DNA of 64,000 bases from NCBI GenBank assembly GCA_954871525.1, contig OX940863.1, forward strand, positions 4,006,001-4,070,000, in the 5' to 3' direction. Made by a program: the position numbers and the translations under genes. This DNA comes from Parietaria judaica. Its lineage: Eukaryota > Streptophyta > Magnoliopsida > Rosales > Urticaceae. This document shows, in pieces, positions 13,011 to 24,639 of the stretch. The stretch's first letter is position 1; every line of letters begins with the position of its first letter. The notes below the pieces were generated by a model. It saw nothing but the letters and a program-made list of their open reading frames with translations, was not told the origin of the DNA and searched no databases.

Positions 13011-13316
13011 CGCATTGATCGAGCAATTCTTCACCCTCAACCAAGGTTTCAAATACCGCTTGCTGATTTCGTTTCGCATTTTTCGTTTTACGGATATATC
13101 GCTTACCGATGGGTATGTCGATGGGCAAATTGGAAAAAAAGGGCATGCCGCATACCGCATATACCGCACTTTTCGCATGGGCTTACAGCATGCCGATGGG
13201 GTTTTCGACGGATATTTTGTAAAAAATATTTGAGTATTTAAGCACGATATTTATATAAGTTCAAAACTACATATTTAATAAATACAAGACATAATTGTAT
13301 ACAACAAAACACATTT

Positions 13317-13640
13317 GTAACTTAAATATGTAGGTGAAATGTATAATATTAAGTCACTTTATTAGTTTAAGTGTATAATATTAAGTCAAATTATTATGTG
13401 AAGTGAATATGTATGTTAATTAAGTGTGTAATATTAAGTGAATATGCATGTTAATTGTATATGTATGTTAACAAATTTAATATTAGTTGAAGTGTATAAT
13501 ATTAAATGAATATGTATATTAAGTGTATATGTATGTTAGGTGAAGTTAATATGTATGTTAAGTGTATAATATTATTTGAAGTGTGTAATATTAAGTTAAA
13601 TTATTAGGTGAAGTGTATGTGTATGTTAAATGTGAATATG
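13317..13640. repeat. Degenerate AT-rich short tandem repeats
   Basis: The words GTGTATAATATTAAGT, ATGTATGTTAA and GTGAATATG recur many times in varying order over about 320 bp. No coding potential. Confidence 0.7.
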
Positions 13641-13663
13641 TGATATTAGTTGAATAACAAAAA

Positions 13664-13706
13664 GTCCCACATTGATAGATGACAAGAGTTTGGTGATGTT
13701 TATATA
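13664..13706 (+). promoter_or_regulatory. Orphan snRNA-type promoter motifs (USE plus TATA)
   Basis: GTCCCACATTG at 13664-13674 matches the plant snRNA upstream sequence element (RTCCCACATCG) at 9 of the last 10 positions. A TTTATATACC TATA box follows at about 13699-13708. The centres are about 34 bp apart, close to three helical turns, the arrangement reported for plant Pol III snRNA genes (U6, U3). No U6, U3 or other known snRNA sequence follows. It may be a dispersed repeat derived from such a promoter. Confidence 0.45.
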
Positions 13707-13976
13707 CCAAATATTAGGGCAAGGGCTTGGGCCCTTTGGGTCATAGGATTTTGTGGATGGGGGAGGACTCACACAAATGTTATACCGCACACGTCGTTAC
13801 CGCACGCGTCGCCGCTGCCGACCGGCCGGACGTGGCGGGGTGGGGTGAGGTGCTCTTGTGTTAGTATAATTAATTTTGCCGAAAGTATAATTGGTATTTT
13901 TGCCGGAATCTACCATTTTAGCGAAATTCCAACCATTTTACACAAAAAAATGAAAAACGAAATTGATAAAAAACCA

Positions 13977-14015
13977 GCGAAACGAAAGGGTTTTCGTTAA
14001 GGGTTTTCGTTTCGC
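13977..14015. repeat. 11-bp perfect inverted repeat
   Basis: GCGAAACGAAA at 13977-13987 is matched by its exact reverse complement TTTCGTTTCGC at 14005-14015, with a 17-bp spacer. It lies in DNA where CGAAA/TTTCG words are common, so it may be incidental. Confidence 0.6.
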
Positions 14016-14266
14016 CTTTCTCCGAAAAACAAAAATCGGTCGAAATGTCGACCGATTTTCGCGAAATTTTGAAACTTGCCCTCAACACTATTTATATACA
14101 AGTACTGTTCGATATATTTTTGAAATAAAAAAATATACATTTATAAAAATCGTTCGAGATCAATCGAACTTGAATGCGAAATAAAAGAAAAATAAAAATT
14201 AGGAAATTGAAGCGCACAAAAACGACATAAAATTAAAATAACGACTCGAATCGACAAAAATGGAAG

Positions 14267-14276
14267 GACACGTGTC
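14267..14276. promoter_or_regulatory. Palindromic G-box in the DDB1 promoter
   Basis: GACACGTGTC is a perfect 10-bp palindrome with a CACGTG core, 171 bp upstream of the DDB1 start codon. This core is bound by plant bZIP and bHLH factors (light, ABA). Its use here is inferred from position only. Confidence 0.45.
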
Positions 14277-14446
14277 ATTGAGCGTGGACTTATAAGTGAC
14301 AATCTAAGCGCCAAAGCGGGTGAGTGATTCGCTGCCGCGCGCCCACCCGCCGCTCCGGTGCACCCGCGCTAACAAAGAAGAGAGAGCTCAGTTAGGGCAA
14401 ATAGCGCCATAGCCAAAAAGCTCCATTTCCATCTCCTTCTCCGAAG

Positions 14447-17400
14447 ATGAGCATTTGGAACTACGTCGTCACCGCTCACAAGCCCACCAACGTCACCCAC
14501 TCCTGCGTCGGCAACTTCACCGGTCCTCAGGAGCTCAACCTCATCATCGCGTAAGCCTTCTTCTCTTTCGTTTCGCCAATTTTCGGCTAGGGTTTGTGGC
14601 TTTGGTTGTTGAAGTGCGTTTGAACGAAAGTGGGCTTTTTTAATGCTTGAGCTTGTTCGTTCGAGTCTGTAATTCATGGTGTTTGGTTTATGTATGCTTG
14701 TTTTCGGCGAGACCTAATTACGATGGCTTTGTACTGATTCATGTGCAAATTGAATGCTTTGATTTTAGGATTAGTATGTACTGAACGTTTCTTAGCTGTA
14801 TGCAAAGATTTCGAAGAAGTCCGCTCCGCGCTTAGCTTATGTGCAATTTTCTACTGAAAGAACTCTGTAAAGTCGGAAAAAAGATCGGTTTTAGGTTAAT
14901 ATACGAATTGTTTTTCTAGAGATGGTCTCTTTTTTTGGTTTTTGTTCTTCAATTATTTCGGGTTTTTTATGATTAATTTCGTTTGAGGACGATTTTTTTG
15001 CGCCCTCCGTTGACTGTTTACTTCATTTTCAGGAAATGTACCCGAATCGAAATTCATTTGCTTACCGCTCAGGGATTGCAGGTGAAGTATTTTGTTTGCC
15101 TCTTGTGATATTCAAGACGGGTTACTTTTCAAATGTTTGATATACTAAACTAAATCTACCTCCTTTCAGCCCATGTTGGATGTTCCTATATACGGAAGAA
15201 TTGCGACGTTGGAGCTTTTCCGTCCTCATGTGAGTATTGTATTATGTGCAATATAGATTTACGACACTGTTTATCTTTATGTGACTTTTCGTTGTTGACG
15301 CCCTTTTTCTGACTGAACAGGGTGAAACACAAGATCTGTTGTTTATTGCAACCGAAAGATATAAGTTTTGTGTTCTCCAATGGGATGCCGAGACATCTGA
15401 GCTTGTCACAAGGTTTGAGCAAAAAATCCCTTAAGTTCTTCTCACGCACTAGAGAAACAATTATTTTTCTTTTTATGACGATTTTACTTTATGTGTCTGA
15501 TATGATTTGTTGCAATTGAAATATTGACTTCAATTATTTAATTTAGTTTTTTTTTCCTCATGTAGAGCAATGGGGGATGTCTCAGATCGTATTGGTCGTC
15601 CAACGGACAATGGTCAGGTAATATTTTTTATTATTCAGTACGTTTGGTTATTTACTCTTCTTTCCTAGAATAGCTTGTTTTGTTACGTAAAAAAGCAAAA
15701 ATAGTTTACATCTGTACAATTTTTTTGAGTTCGTGTGGAATTTCTTTATATTTACTGCTGCTATTTTCATTTACAATCTTATGCAGATCGGAATTATTGA
15801 TCCGGACTGCAGACTAATTGGACTTCATCTGTATGATGGTTTATTTAAGGTACGTGACTTATAACGACATGATTGGAACCGACGTAGAAAAGAGAACCGA
15901 CATCTTATTATTGATAAATGTAAACTTGGTCTCTAATTCGAGAGTTGGCTCGGGAAAACCCTCCAATGATGTTCAATAGGAGTTTCCACTAGACAAACAT
16001 GACGGCCAAGCCTAGATTAAATTTCTGTTTTTAGGACTAGAAATGTCACCCTTATCTATTGTAAATACCCCAAATGCCACTAATATAAAAAGAATAAATA
16101 AAATCAAATAATCAAACACTATTGTCTGTTGTGTCACTTGAGGAAACATAGCCCTTGTAAATTTTCGTGAAGATTCTATTTTAGCGACTTAAAATGAACA
16201 TTCTCTACTCTTCTGTTCCAGGTTATTCCTTTCGACAACAAAGGGCAGCTCAAAGAAGCGTTCAATATAAGGTTTTTACCAGTTTTTTTTTTCTTTCTTT
16301 GGCTTTCTTCGAGATTATCACTCATTTTGCTCTTTTGTTTTAAATTTATCTTACTAATTGTTTGTTACTTTTCAGGCTTGAGGAGCTACAGGTCTTGGAT
16401 ATAAAGTTTCTTTATGGCTGTTCAAAACCCACAATTGTAGTTCTTTATCAGGTATGTCCTACACATTCTCTTGCGATCTTTTTCTCTACTAGTTTATATG
16501 CGTTCTTCTTGGCATTGCTGATAGTTGCCATTACCGATGTATCTAATGTTTCTTTTGAATATGCAATGTACTTGGTGTGAAGTTCATGATGCCAATTAGA
16601 TAGCAATTTTTATGTGAAAGGATGGATTAAACTCTAACTAGCTCTTATCCATAACAATACTATTGAATTTTTTTAATGATTAAAATAGCTAATTAATATA
16701 ATCCCTATTTACACTACAATCCCTACCTTTCCATATTTCTAGGCTAGTATTGGGATGTTCGCATGCCTATGCGGATCTATATGTCAAAGCTGAGTTTATT
16801 ATTATCTATTTTGTAGTTTTTTTTATAGGCTTGATTCTGTTGAACTACAGGATAACAAAGATGCTCGTCATGTCAAAACATACGAGGTTTCTCTTAAAGA
16901 CAAAGATTTCATTGAAGGGCCTTGGTCTCAGAACAATCTAGACAACGGGGCTGCTATGCTAATTCCGGTCCCTGCACCATTATGTGGCGTTCTTATTATT
17001 GGAGAAGAGACGATAGTTTATTGCAGTGCCAATGCAACTAGAGCAATCCCAATCAAGCCTGTGGGTTACAGAAGTTATAATAATTTTGTTATATATATAT
17101 ACCATTTCATATATTCAAGGGTTCTAATATTTTTTTTAATCTATATTTTTGTGTTCTTAGTCAATTACAAAAGCCTATGGAAGAGTTGATGCTGATGGAT
17201 CCAGATACTTGCTTGGTGATTATAGTGGGTTGCTTCACCTACTTGTTATCACCCATGAGAAAGAAAAGTGAGCGTTTTTTCTCCTTTTTCTATATCCTGT
17301 TGTGTTGCTATGTAAATAAATAGGGGTGAAACCTGTGTTTCGATTCCGTTTTTTTATTTTATTTTTTTACATTTCAAAATGGGATGTGTCAATAATTAAA

Positions 17401-20400
17401 AACCAACATTTTTGGACTGATTTTGAAAAGGAAAAAAGAAATAGAAAACCTAAAAAACAGGTAGAAGAGCTGATTTAAAAACTGACTACACCAACGTTTT
17501 TTTTTTTTTTTAAACCCAAAAATTTCAGGTATCCTGTGTAAAATGTTTACCCGTAGAAAGAAAGTTGAACATCTAGTCCCCTAGGTCAATCCAAGTATAG
17601 CATGTTGTTAACGGTTTCTTCATGCTATGATCTTACTTGAATTCTGTTGTCATTGAAGGGTGACTGGACTCAGAATTGAGCTCTTGGGAGAAACATCGAT
17701 TGCATCAACTATATCATATCTCGATAATGCAGTTGTTTATATTGGATCAAGCTATGGCGATTCACAGGTGTGGTTTATGAGCTACTCTGCTTTAATATTT
17801 TTAGGGAATATAATCTTTTTTCTATCAATAAATATTGTCTCTTTAAAAAAAATATTTTTAGGGAATATGCATTAAAATCTTCTGACCGGTTACCGGCTTA
17901 CCGCAACTTCAAAAGTCTGTTTTTTAGCTTCATTTTTTAGTCCATGCTATTAGTGCTCCGGACATCAGTAATACTGCAGAGTATTGTGTTTAGTGAATAT
18001 TTCTCATTACTGTTCTACGTGAAATTAGAGGTCCTGGAAGAGAATAAGACTTAGACAGATTGAATAGGCATATTCCCGATTCTATTTAACGAGTTCATAT
18101 TGTCTTTAAAAAATTATATTTGGCACGATTTAAATTAGACGAGCAGTGATGCATGATTTTCGGATAGTTGTTATAAGGTTTTTAATATAGTATATAAGGT
18201 TAATATACTTTGGCAACTATGGATTTTCACACTTTGTAGTTCTTATGATGCTGAAACAGCTTATAAAGCTCCAAATGCAACCTGATACAAAAGGTTCCTA
18301 TGTAGACGTACTGGAGAGGTTTGTCAATCTGGGGCCGATCGTTGACTTTTGTGTGGTTGACCTCGAGAGGCAAGGTCAAGGCCAGGTTGTGACTTGCTCT
18401 GGGGCTTTTAAGGATGGCTCGCTTCGTGTGGTTCGAAATGGAATTGGAATCAATGAACAGGTCTTTCTAATACGAACATTTTTTAAATAATTAAATTCTA
18501 ATAATTTCTTTAGCACCTTACTTACCTCTTAATTGATGGTGTTTTAGGCTTCTGTTGAGCTTCAAGGTATTAAAGGAATGTGGTCACTTAGATCCTCTAC
18601 TGACGATCCCTTTGACATGTTTTTGGTCGTAAGCTTCATCGGCGAGACACGAATATTAGCTATGAATATGGACGACGAGTTAGAAGAGACTGAGATTGAC
18701 GGTTTTGCTTCTCAAGTTCAGACTTTGTTTTGCCACGACGCTGTGTACAACCAACTTGTGCAAGTCGGTTACTTATCCATCCCCTCATAACCTCATTCAT
18801 CCACGATGCTTAGCTTTTTTTTGTTTCTTATAACACATTAATCGATATTTCTAATTGCATGATTGCTGATTGACCACCATTACAGATCACTTCGAGCTCC
18901 GCGAGACTTGTCAGCTCTATCACTAGAGAACTGAAACATGAGTGGAATGCTCCCTCGGGATTTTCCATTAACGTTGCCACTGCTAATGTTTCTCAGGTAT
19001 TTAACCTATTTTCTCGGTTGAGCATAACTAGTGTACCTAGGTGGAAACCAAAAAAAAATAAATCTGGTTTGTGGTAAAAAAACCACGATTACCGTTATCT
19101 AATATTATATCAGTAATCATGATATTCTGATTCTGATTTTGATTTTTTTTTTAATTTCTAAAAATCGGATATTTACTTGTTGCTTGCTTTTACTGGTCCG
19201 TTTTGAAAATGTTAATAGGGTAGCAGTCACAGATTCCAGCCAAAGCTTCTTTGAAGAGTCTCGGTACTTTGTTGATTTCTGATTCGGTTTCTATGACAGG
19301 TTTTATTGGCAACTGGAGGGGGGCATTTAGTGTACCTTGAAATTGGTGATGGTGTATTGACGGAGGTAAAACATGAACAGTTGGAGTACGAGGTCTCATG
19401 CTTGGACATTAATCCGATCGGTGAGAATCCAAACTATAGTAGTCTAGCTGCAGTAGGAATGTGGACAGATATTAGTGTCCGGATGTTTTCACTGCCGGAT
19501 CTGAACCTCATTACAAAGGAGCCTCTCGGCGGGGAAATCATTCCTCGTTCTGTTCTCCTCTGCACTTTTGAAGGGGTATGGCTCAGCTCAATCTTCTTCA
19601 TTAGATCTACCTCTGTAGTGTTAAGCTCTTTACGGTGTTCGTATTCAGAACCTATACAACTTTGCATTGTTGAGATCACTCAAAGTTTAAGTTTATCTAG
19701 GGTTTTTTTTTTATTATTATTATTTAGGACCGTAAATTTCTATTTGTATGAGTTCTGCTAAGCCTTTCTTTAATATATATATATATATTATGGAAAATAA
19801 GCGAGGAAGAGATTCTTTGATTGTTTCGTTGAGCATAAAAACAATATAAGCCTAGAGTAGCAGATCAAATCCTTACAGATTCTTGAGGAAAAGTAACAAC
19901 TAAAGTCTAAGATACAAATGACAAAGAATAAAGTAATTACATCCTAATATACGATCATATACGCTAAACTGATCAATATTTTTTATTTATTTAGATATCG
20001 TACCTGTTGTGTGCCCTTGGAGATGGGCATCTGTTGAACTTTCAGCTGAACACAAGTTCTGGCAGCTTATCAGACCGGAAAAAGATCTCTCTCGGGACTC
20101 AGCCCATTACACTCCGTACTTTCTCATCCAAGAGTACAACACATGTATTTGCTGCTTCTGATAGGCCAACGGTCATATATAGCAGCAACAAGAAGCTGCT
20201 TTATAGCAACGTAAATCTCAAAGAAGTCAGTCATATGTGCCCTTTCAACTCTTCAGCTTTTCCAGACAGGTATCGCTCTGGACCGATTTTTACTCCCTAG
20301 ATTTGTGATGATAAGATGTGAACTTGATAGAAATTCCTTTACACCTCTCACACACACGATGAAGATAGGTTGTGTTTTCGTTGTCCTTCTGCAAACAAAC

Positions 20401-22579
20401 TTGCCTATTGAACCTCACTTGTTGAAGATAAACTCTTTTTTTTTTTTTAAGAAAACTTATTGTTGTTCTTATACATGTAATAGACCAATGATCAGTTATT
20501 GTTGGAGGAGGAGCAAGACGGTCATTTGGTCTTGCAAGTCGAGTCCTTTTATGTTTGTCCATAATTTATGCTGGTCTTTCGGTCAGTTGTGTCATTAAGG
20601 GTATTTTAGTCTCCTCTTTTCCTTGTGTGTGTCCTTGGGCTTCATCATTTCCTACGATTGCCTAGTATTGGGCCGTCAGGGAGTTTTATGCTTTTATTGT
20701 TCTGTTTTGCTTGGCATTGTTTGGAGAGTGTTTGACCTTGCTCATGAAGGAAAGGCCGGGATTGTTTATTGTTTTCTTGCACCATAATTATGAACAGGGG
20801 ATCCATCATATAGGTGAATTCCCGTTGGGAACCGTGTTTGGAGCCTATCAGTATACTGAAATGGAAACTAACATCGTCTTTCATTATGGTTGCAGCCTTG
20901 CAATTGCAAAAGAAGGTGAACTTACAATTGGCACCATTGATGATATCCAGAAGCTTCACATTCGGTCCATTCTGCTAGGAGAGCAGGCACGCCGTATTAG
21001 CCATCAGGAGCAGTCTCGGACCTTTGCCATTTGCAGCGTAAAATATAACCAAACCGGCGGTGATGAGTCCGAGATGAACTTTATCCGCATCTTGGATGAC
21101 CAAACCTTTGACTTCATATCAACTTATCCTCTTGATACTTTTGAGAGCGGTTGCTCTATTCTGAGCTGCTCGTTCTCGGATGATAGTAGCGTTTACTATT
21201 GTGTCGGAACAGCGTACGTTCTGCCAGAAGAGAGTGAACCAACCAAGGCAAGATGACGATTTCATTCTTCTATCGTCAATTTTAGTCTAACGGAAACTGG
21301 AAAACTCTAGCTTTTGGGACAAAAATTAGTGTGACCTGATATTACCAAACTTGTTTTCTTATTTATTGTTAATTTTATTAGGATTTTTTATTTCTCGAAA
21401 ACCGACTTACACCCGAACTGGTTTAGAACGAGCTTTCAAGATATAAAAAGCAAAACCCAGTTCCGGACTTGAAGATTATGAAAAAGCAAAACCCAGTTCA
21501 TGCCTTTTACTTGAATATATATCTTAATTGAAGATACTAAACTTGGTTTTTCCCATATGCTTGTAGGGCCGAATCCTTGTATTTATGGTGGAAGATGGTA
21601 AATTACAGCTCATTGCCGAGAAGGAAACTAAAGGCGCTGTTTATTCTTTAAACGCCTTCAATGGCAAACTTCTTGCTGCCATTAATCAGAAGATACAGCT
21701 CTACAAATGGATGCTCCGGGATGATGGCTCCCGGGAGTTGCAATCTGAATGCGGTCATCACGGCCACATCCTTGCTCTCTATGTACAAACCCGTGGGGAT
21801 TTCATTGTTGTTGGTGATTTGATGAAGTCAATCTCGCTGTTAATCTACAAGGTATCTGATGTCCCGTCATGTATATCCCGCTTAATATGTTCTTAGGTTT
21901 CTTTTCCCCAGTTTGTGGAATAACTAATAGTGATCTTTACACAATGAGTTGTATTAGGTTAAAATTCAATTGACACAATTTTCCCTTCCTCTCTCAGCAC
22001 GAAGAAGGGGCCATCGAAGAGCGCGCTCGGGACTATAACGCCAGCTGGATGTCAGCCGTCGAGATTCTCGACGACGACGTTTATCTCGGCGCCGAAAACA
22101 GCTTCAACCTCTTTGCCGTTCGCAAAAACAGTGAAGGCGCCACCGACGAGGAGCGCGGCCGCCTCGACGTCATAGGCGAGTACCACCTCGGCGAGTTCGT
22201 CAACCGATTCCGTCACGGCTCGCTCGTCATGAGGCTGCCCGATTCCGAGGTCGGTCAGATCCCCACCGTCATCTTCGGCTCCGTCAACGGCGTTATCGGC
22301 GTCATTGCCTCTCTCCCCCACGAGCAGTACGCCTTTCTCGAGAAGCTCCAGACGGGGCTGAGGAAGGTGATAAAAGGCGTCGGAGGGTTGAGCCACGAGC
22401 AATGGCGATCGTTCAACAACGAGAAGAGAACCGCCGAGGCCAAGAACTTCTTGGACGGCGATCTGATCGAATCGTTCCTCGATCTTAACCGTGCAAAGAT
22501 GGACGATATCTCGAAGCAGATGGGCGTTTCGGTGGAGGAGCTGTGCAAGAGAGTTGAGGAGCTGACACGGTTGCATTGA
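14447..22579 (+). CDS. DDB1: DDB1, UV-damaged DNA-binding protein 1, CUL4 ligase adaptor
   Basis: Nineteen exons: 14447-14550, 15033-15081, 15170-15229, 15321-15412, 15566-15617, 15787-15849, 16222-16271, 16376-16451, 16851-17060, 17161-17267, 17659-17767, 18260-18460, 18548-18763, 18886-18996, 19300-19575, 19995-20269, 20896-21247, 21567-21851, 21998-22579. They total 3270 nt, 1089 residues, against 1088 in Arabidopsis DDB1A. The start [14 protein letters not shown] and the end [15 protein letters not shown] are those of the family. By analogy with human DDB1, residues about 1-355, 356-708 and 709-1042 are beta-propellers A, B and C, followed by a C-terminal helical domain. DDB1 links CUL4-RBX1 to substrate receptors (DCAFs, DDB2, DET1/COP10) in nucleus and cytosol, acting in DNA repair and light signalling. 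Intron 17 is GC-AG (21248); the other introns are GT-AG. No frame break seen. Confidence 0.97.
20270..20895 (+). other. Long intron 16 of DDB1
   Basis: 626 bp between exons 16 and 17. The stretch just before exon 17 stays open in the exon's frame (from about 20711) but the encoded residues do not belong to DDB1. The acceptor TTGCAG at 20890-20895 joins the two conserved parts without loss, so this is treated as intron. Confidence 0.75.
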
Positions 22580-23086
22580 AGAAGAAGCCCGTGCCCTGCA
22601 TTTGTTTATTCGTCGGTCCCATCAAGTGTGGAGCTGAGAAATGCCTGTGAATTGTACATTGGATATATTTAGGGGTTACTTTGAATGTGTTGTTTTGGCT
22701 GTTGAGATTTTTTGTTAATGTAGTTCACTGAAAGAAGAAGGGTTTTGTTTATTATAATATATGGGCTGCCCAGTGTTCCAAGTTTTTGCGGAAACCGAAA
22801 TGACCGGTTAAATTTTCAAAATAACCGTTGCCTCCGAAAGATGTACTGTTATACTGTAATACCTCCTAAATGTGATGAGTGTTCTGACAAAAAATACTGA
22901 AATCTTACATTAGTTCAAATTTTCTACTTAACAAGGAATAGCTTGTTCAAGAGGGGAAGCCGGGTCCAAAATCGGTAATCAGATTCGGACTCGACCCTGG
23001 TTTTGAACTCACACAAAATACCAACGCAACAATTTAGGGTTCATTATCGCGAAAATTACAGCAATTAAATTCAGATAGTAAGGCTT
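22580..23086. other. Convergent 3' region between DDB1 and CDC123
   Basis: 507 bp shared by the 3' ends of two convergent genes. The DDB1 3' UTR probably covers the first 150-200 bp. No other feature seen. Confidence 0.6.
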
Positions 23087-24109
23087 TTAAGCGCCGGCTT
23101 CTGAATTATTCTGACGCCTCGATTCGGTGTCGGCATTCCTCAAGAACTCGTCCCATCCGCTACCTGGCCTCGTATCTAGGTAATCATACGGCACTGCAGT
23201 CTTCAAGCCCGGTCGAACCTCTCGCCGGCTCTCCACAATCCTGAACTCGACTTCAAATTCTTCTCCTTCCTCGTCGAAGCTCTGCTCCAATTCGTCCCAG
23301 CTGAACAGCAATGGCAGCGTAACCCCGCACCAGGGATTGAAATCCAAAAGCTTCACCCTGTCATCCTCGGTCACATAAACGTCGAACGTGTAATTCTCCG
23401 ACTCAAATTTCCCTTTCACCTTCTCCGAGAAGAACCCTTCAATCAGCTCCTGAAGATCGCGTTTCTTCTCTACTAGAGCAGGGTAAAAGGTGGTCATTTC
23501 TCGCTGAGAGATTCCGATCAAAAACCGGTTCCGGACAAAGCAGCGAAACTCCATCTCCGGCCTGAATGCCGAATACCACTTGCGCAGCGCAAGAACGAAG
23601 CTCGGCGGGCGCGACAAGGCCTTTTCTCCGCCATTGCAGGAGTCATAGGCGTGGCAGAGATCGTGCACAAGAGAGTCCGAGGACCGGAACAGCAGAGCGA
23701 TCTCGCTGAACGAGGTGCATCGTAGGGTTCCAGTGGTGCTGATCCACGCCGAGTCCTTCGGCGCGCTCCAATTCAGCTTGGGGAAAACCGCGCCACCGAG
23801 AACTCGGATCGATTCCTTGACCGCCACTTCCAGGTCCGGGAACGACGGCGGCGGCTCCGACGGCTGTTCCGACTCGTCGCCGGAGCCTTCAGAGACCTGG
23901 TAATCCTCTTCTTCGTCGGGATTGTGAATCCTGTTCGGGAGAGCGTCTTCGTCCGTGACCGACGCAGGTAAGACGAACGGCTTCGAATCGTCGAGCATGT
24001 AATCGACGAACGACTCGGGAAGCTCGTGAATTATAGTTCTTATCGACGCGGACTTGAATTTCGGGTACCACTCCTGAATCTGGCATCGATTCACTTCTTC
24101 GTCCTTCAT
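23087..24109 (-). CDS. CDC123: CDC123 (D123) family eIF2 assembly factor
   Basis: Single-exon coding region of 340 residues. Family blocks in order: the N-terminal VNRCQIQEWYPKF, an acidic linker (DEEEDYQVSEGSGDESEQ), VFPKLNWSAPKDSAWI, LVLRKW-like LALRKWYSAF, EMEFRCFVRNRFLIGISQRE, and VKLLDFNPWCGVT. CDC123 has an ATP-grasp fold; the LNWSAPKD and DFNPW blocks carry ATP and metal ligands. It binds eIF2-gamma and promotes assembly of the eIF2 trimer in the cytosol, so it supports translation initiation and cell-cycle entry. The start is placed at 24109 because plant homologues begin MK-EEVNRCQ; 19 upstream in-frame codons from 24166 overlap a probable 5' UTR intron border and are not used. It converges on DDB1. 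Confidence 0.95.
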   Translation of the reverse strand: MKDEEVNRCQIQEWYPKFKSASIRTIIHELPESFVDYMLDDSKPFVLPASVTDEDALPNRIHNPDEEEDYQVSEGSGDESEQPSEPPPSFPDLEVAVKESIRVLGGAVFPKLNWSAPKDSAWISTTGTLRCTSFSEIALLFRSSDSLVHDLCHAYDSCNGGEKALSRPPSFVLALRKWYSAFRPEMEFRCFVRNRFLIGISQREMTTFYPALVEKKRDLQELIEGFFSEKVKGKFESENYTFDVYVTEDDRVKLLDFNPWCGVTLPLLFSWDELEQSFDEEGEEFEVEFRIVESRREVRPGLKTAVPYDYLDTRPGSGWDEFLRNADTESRRQNNSEAGA

Positions 24110-24141
24110 CTTCGCAGCTCCGTTCCTCTCCGCTAGGGTTT

Positions 24142-24578
24142 CTAGTAGGTGTGAAAGATCATACAAATATAGTTAAATTCATCATAATTGTTTTTATTAT
24201 CAAAATAACAACACACAAAGCTCTTTCATTTACTCCTCCCAAAAAAAAAAAAAAAACTAGGAACTCTTAGGATATTCACAAACTGGATGAAACAAAAGGG
24301 AAGCACTTGAGTAAGATCAAAAACTAGAGAATCGCTACATTTGCCGCCAATATTCCTACGTAAAAACGCTCAAGCCATGAACCCATTGCAAATAACCGTA
24401 TTTAATCGACTCTTGTTGTTGAACATCGCTGGAAACTCAAGCTAATCACCTCAATCAAACACCTAGAGCGCGTTCGGAGATTGAGTCGAATCGCAGAGAA
24501 GGACCAAATTGCTAACGGAAAAGAAAGAAATCATCAATAGAGATTCGCAGGAAGAAGGAGAGGAAACCTCAACCTCAC
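24142..24578 (-). other. Probable 5' UTR intron of CDC123
   Basis: On the minus strand a donor AATCTCAG|GTGAGG at 24578 and an acceptor ACACCTACTAG|AAACCC at 24142 bracket 437 bp of AT-rich DNA, 32 bp before the start codon. Removing it also removes the upstream ATG at 24166. Confidence 0.5.
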
Positions 24579-24639
24579 CTGAGATTCTCGCCGGAGGAGG
24601 AGATGAAGGCACCACATGAAATGGACAGAAATAAAATGA

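Noticed and set aside
20711..20895. Open stretch before DDB1 exon 17 as coding
   Set aside because: Its residues are absent from DDB1 and the TTGCAG acceptor restores the conserved sequence exactly.
22052..22576. 174-codon minus-strand frame opposite the last DDB1 exon
   Set aside because: Shadow of a GC-rich coding exon; the plus strand is unmistakably DDB1.
24110..24166. Upstream in-frame ATG extending CDC123 by 19 residues
   Set aside because: The extra residues are not found in the family, and a likely 5' UTR intron acceptor at 24142 removes that ATG.
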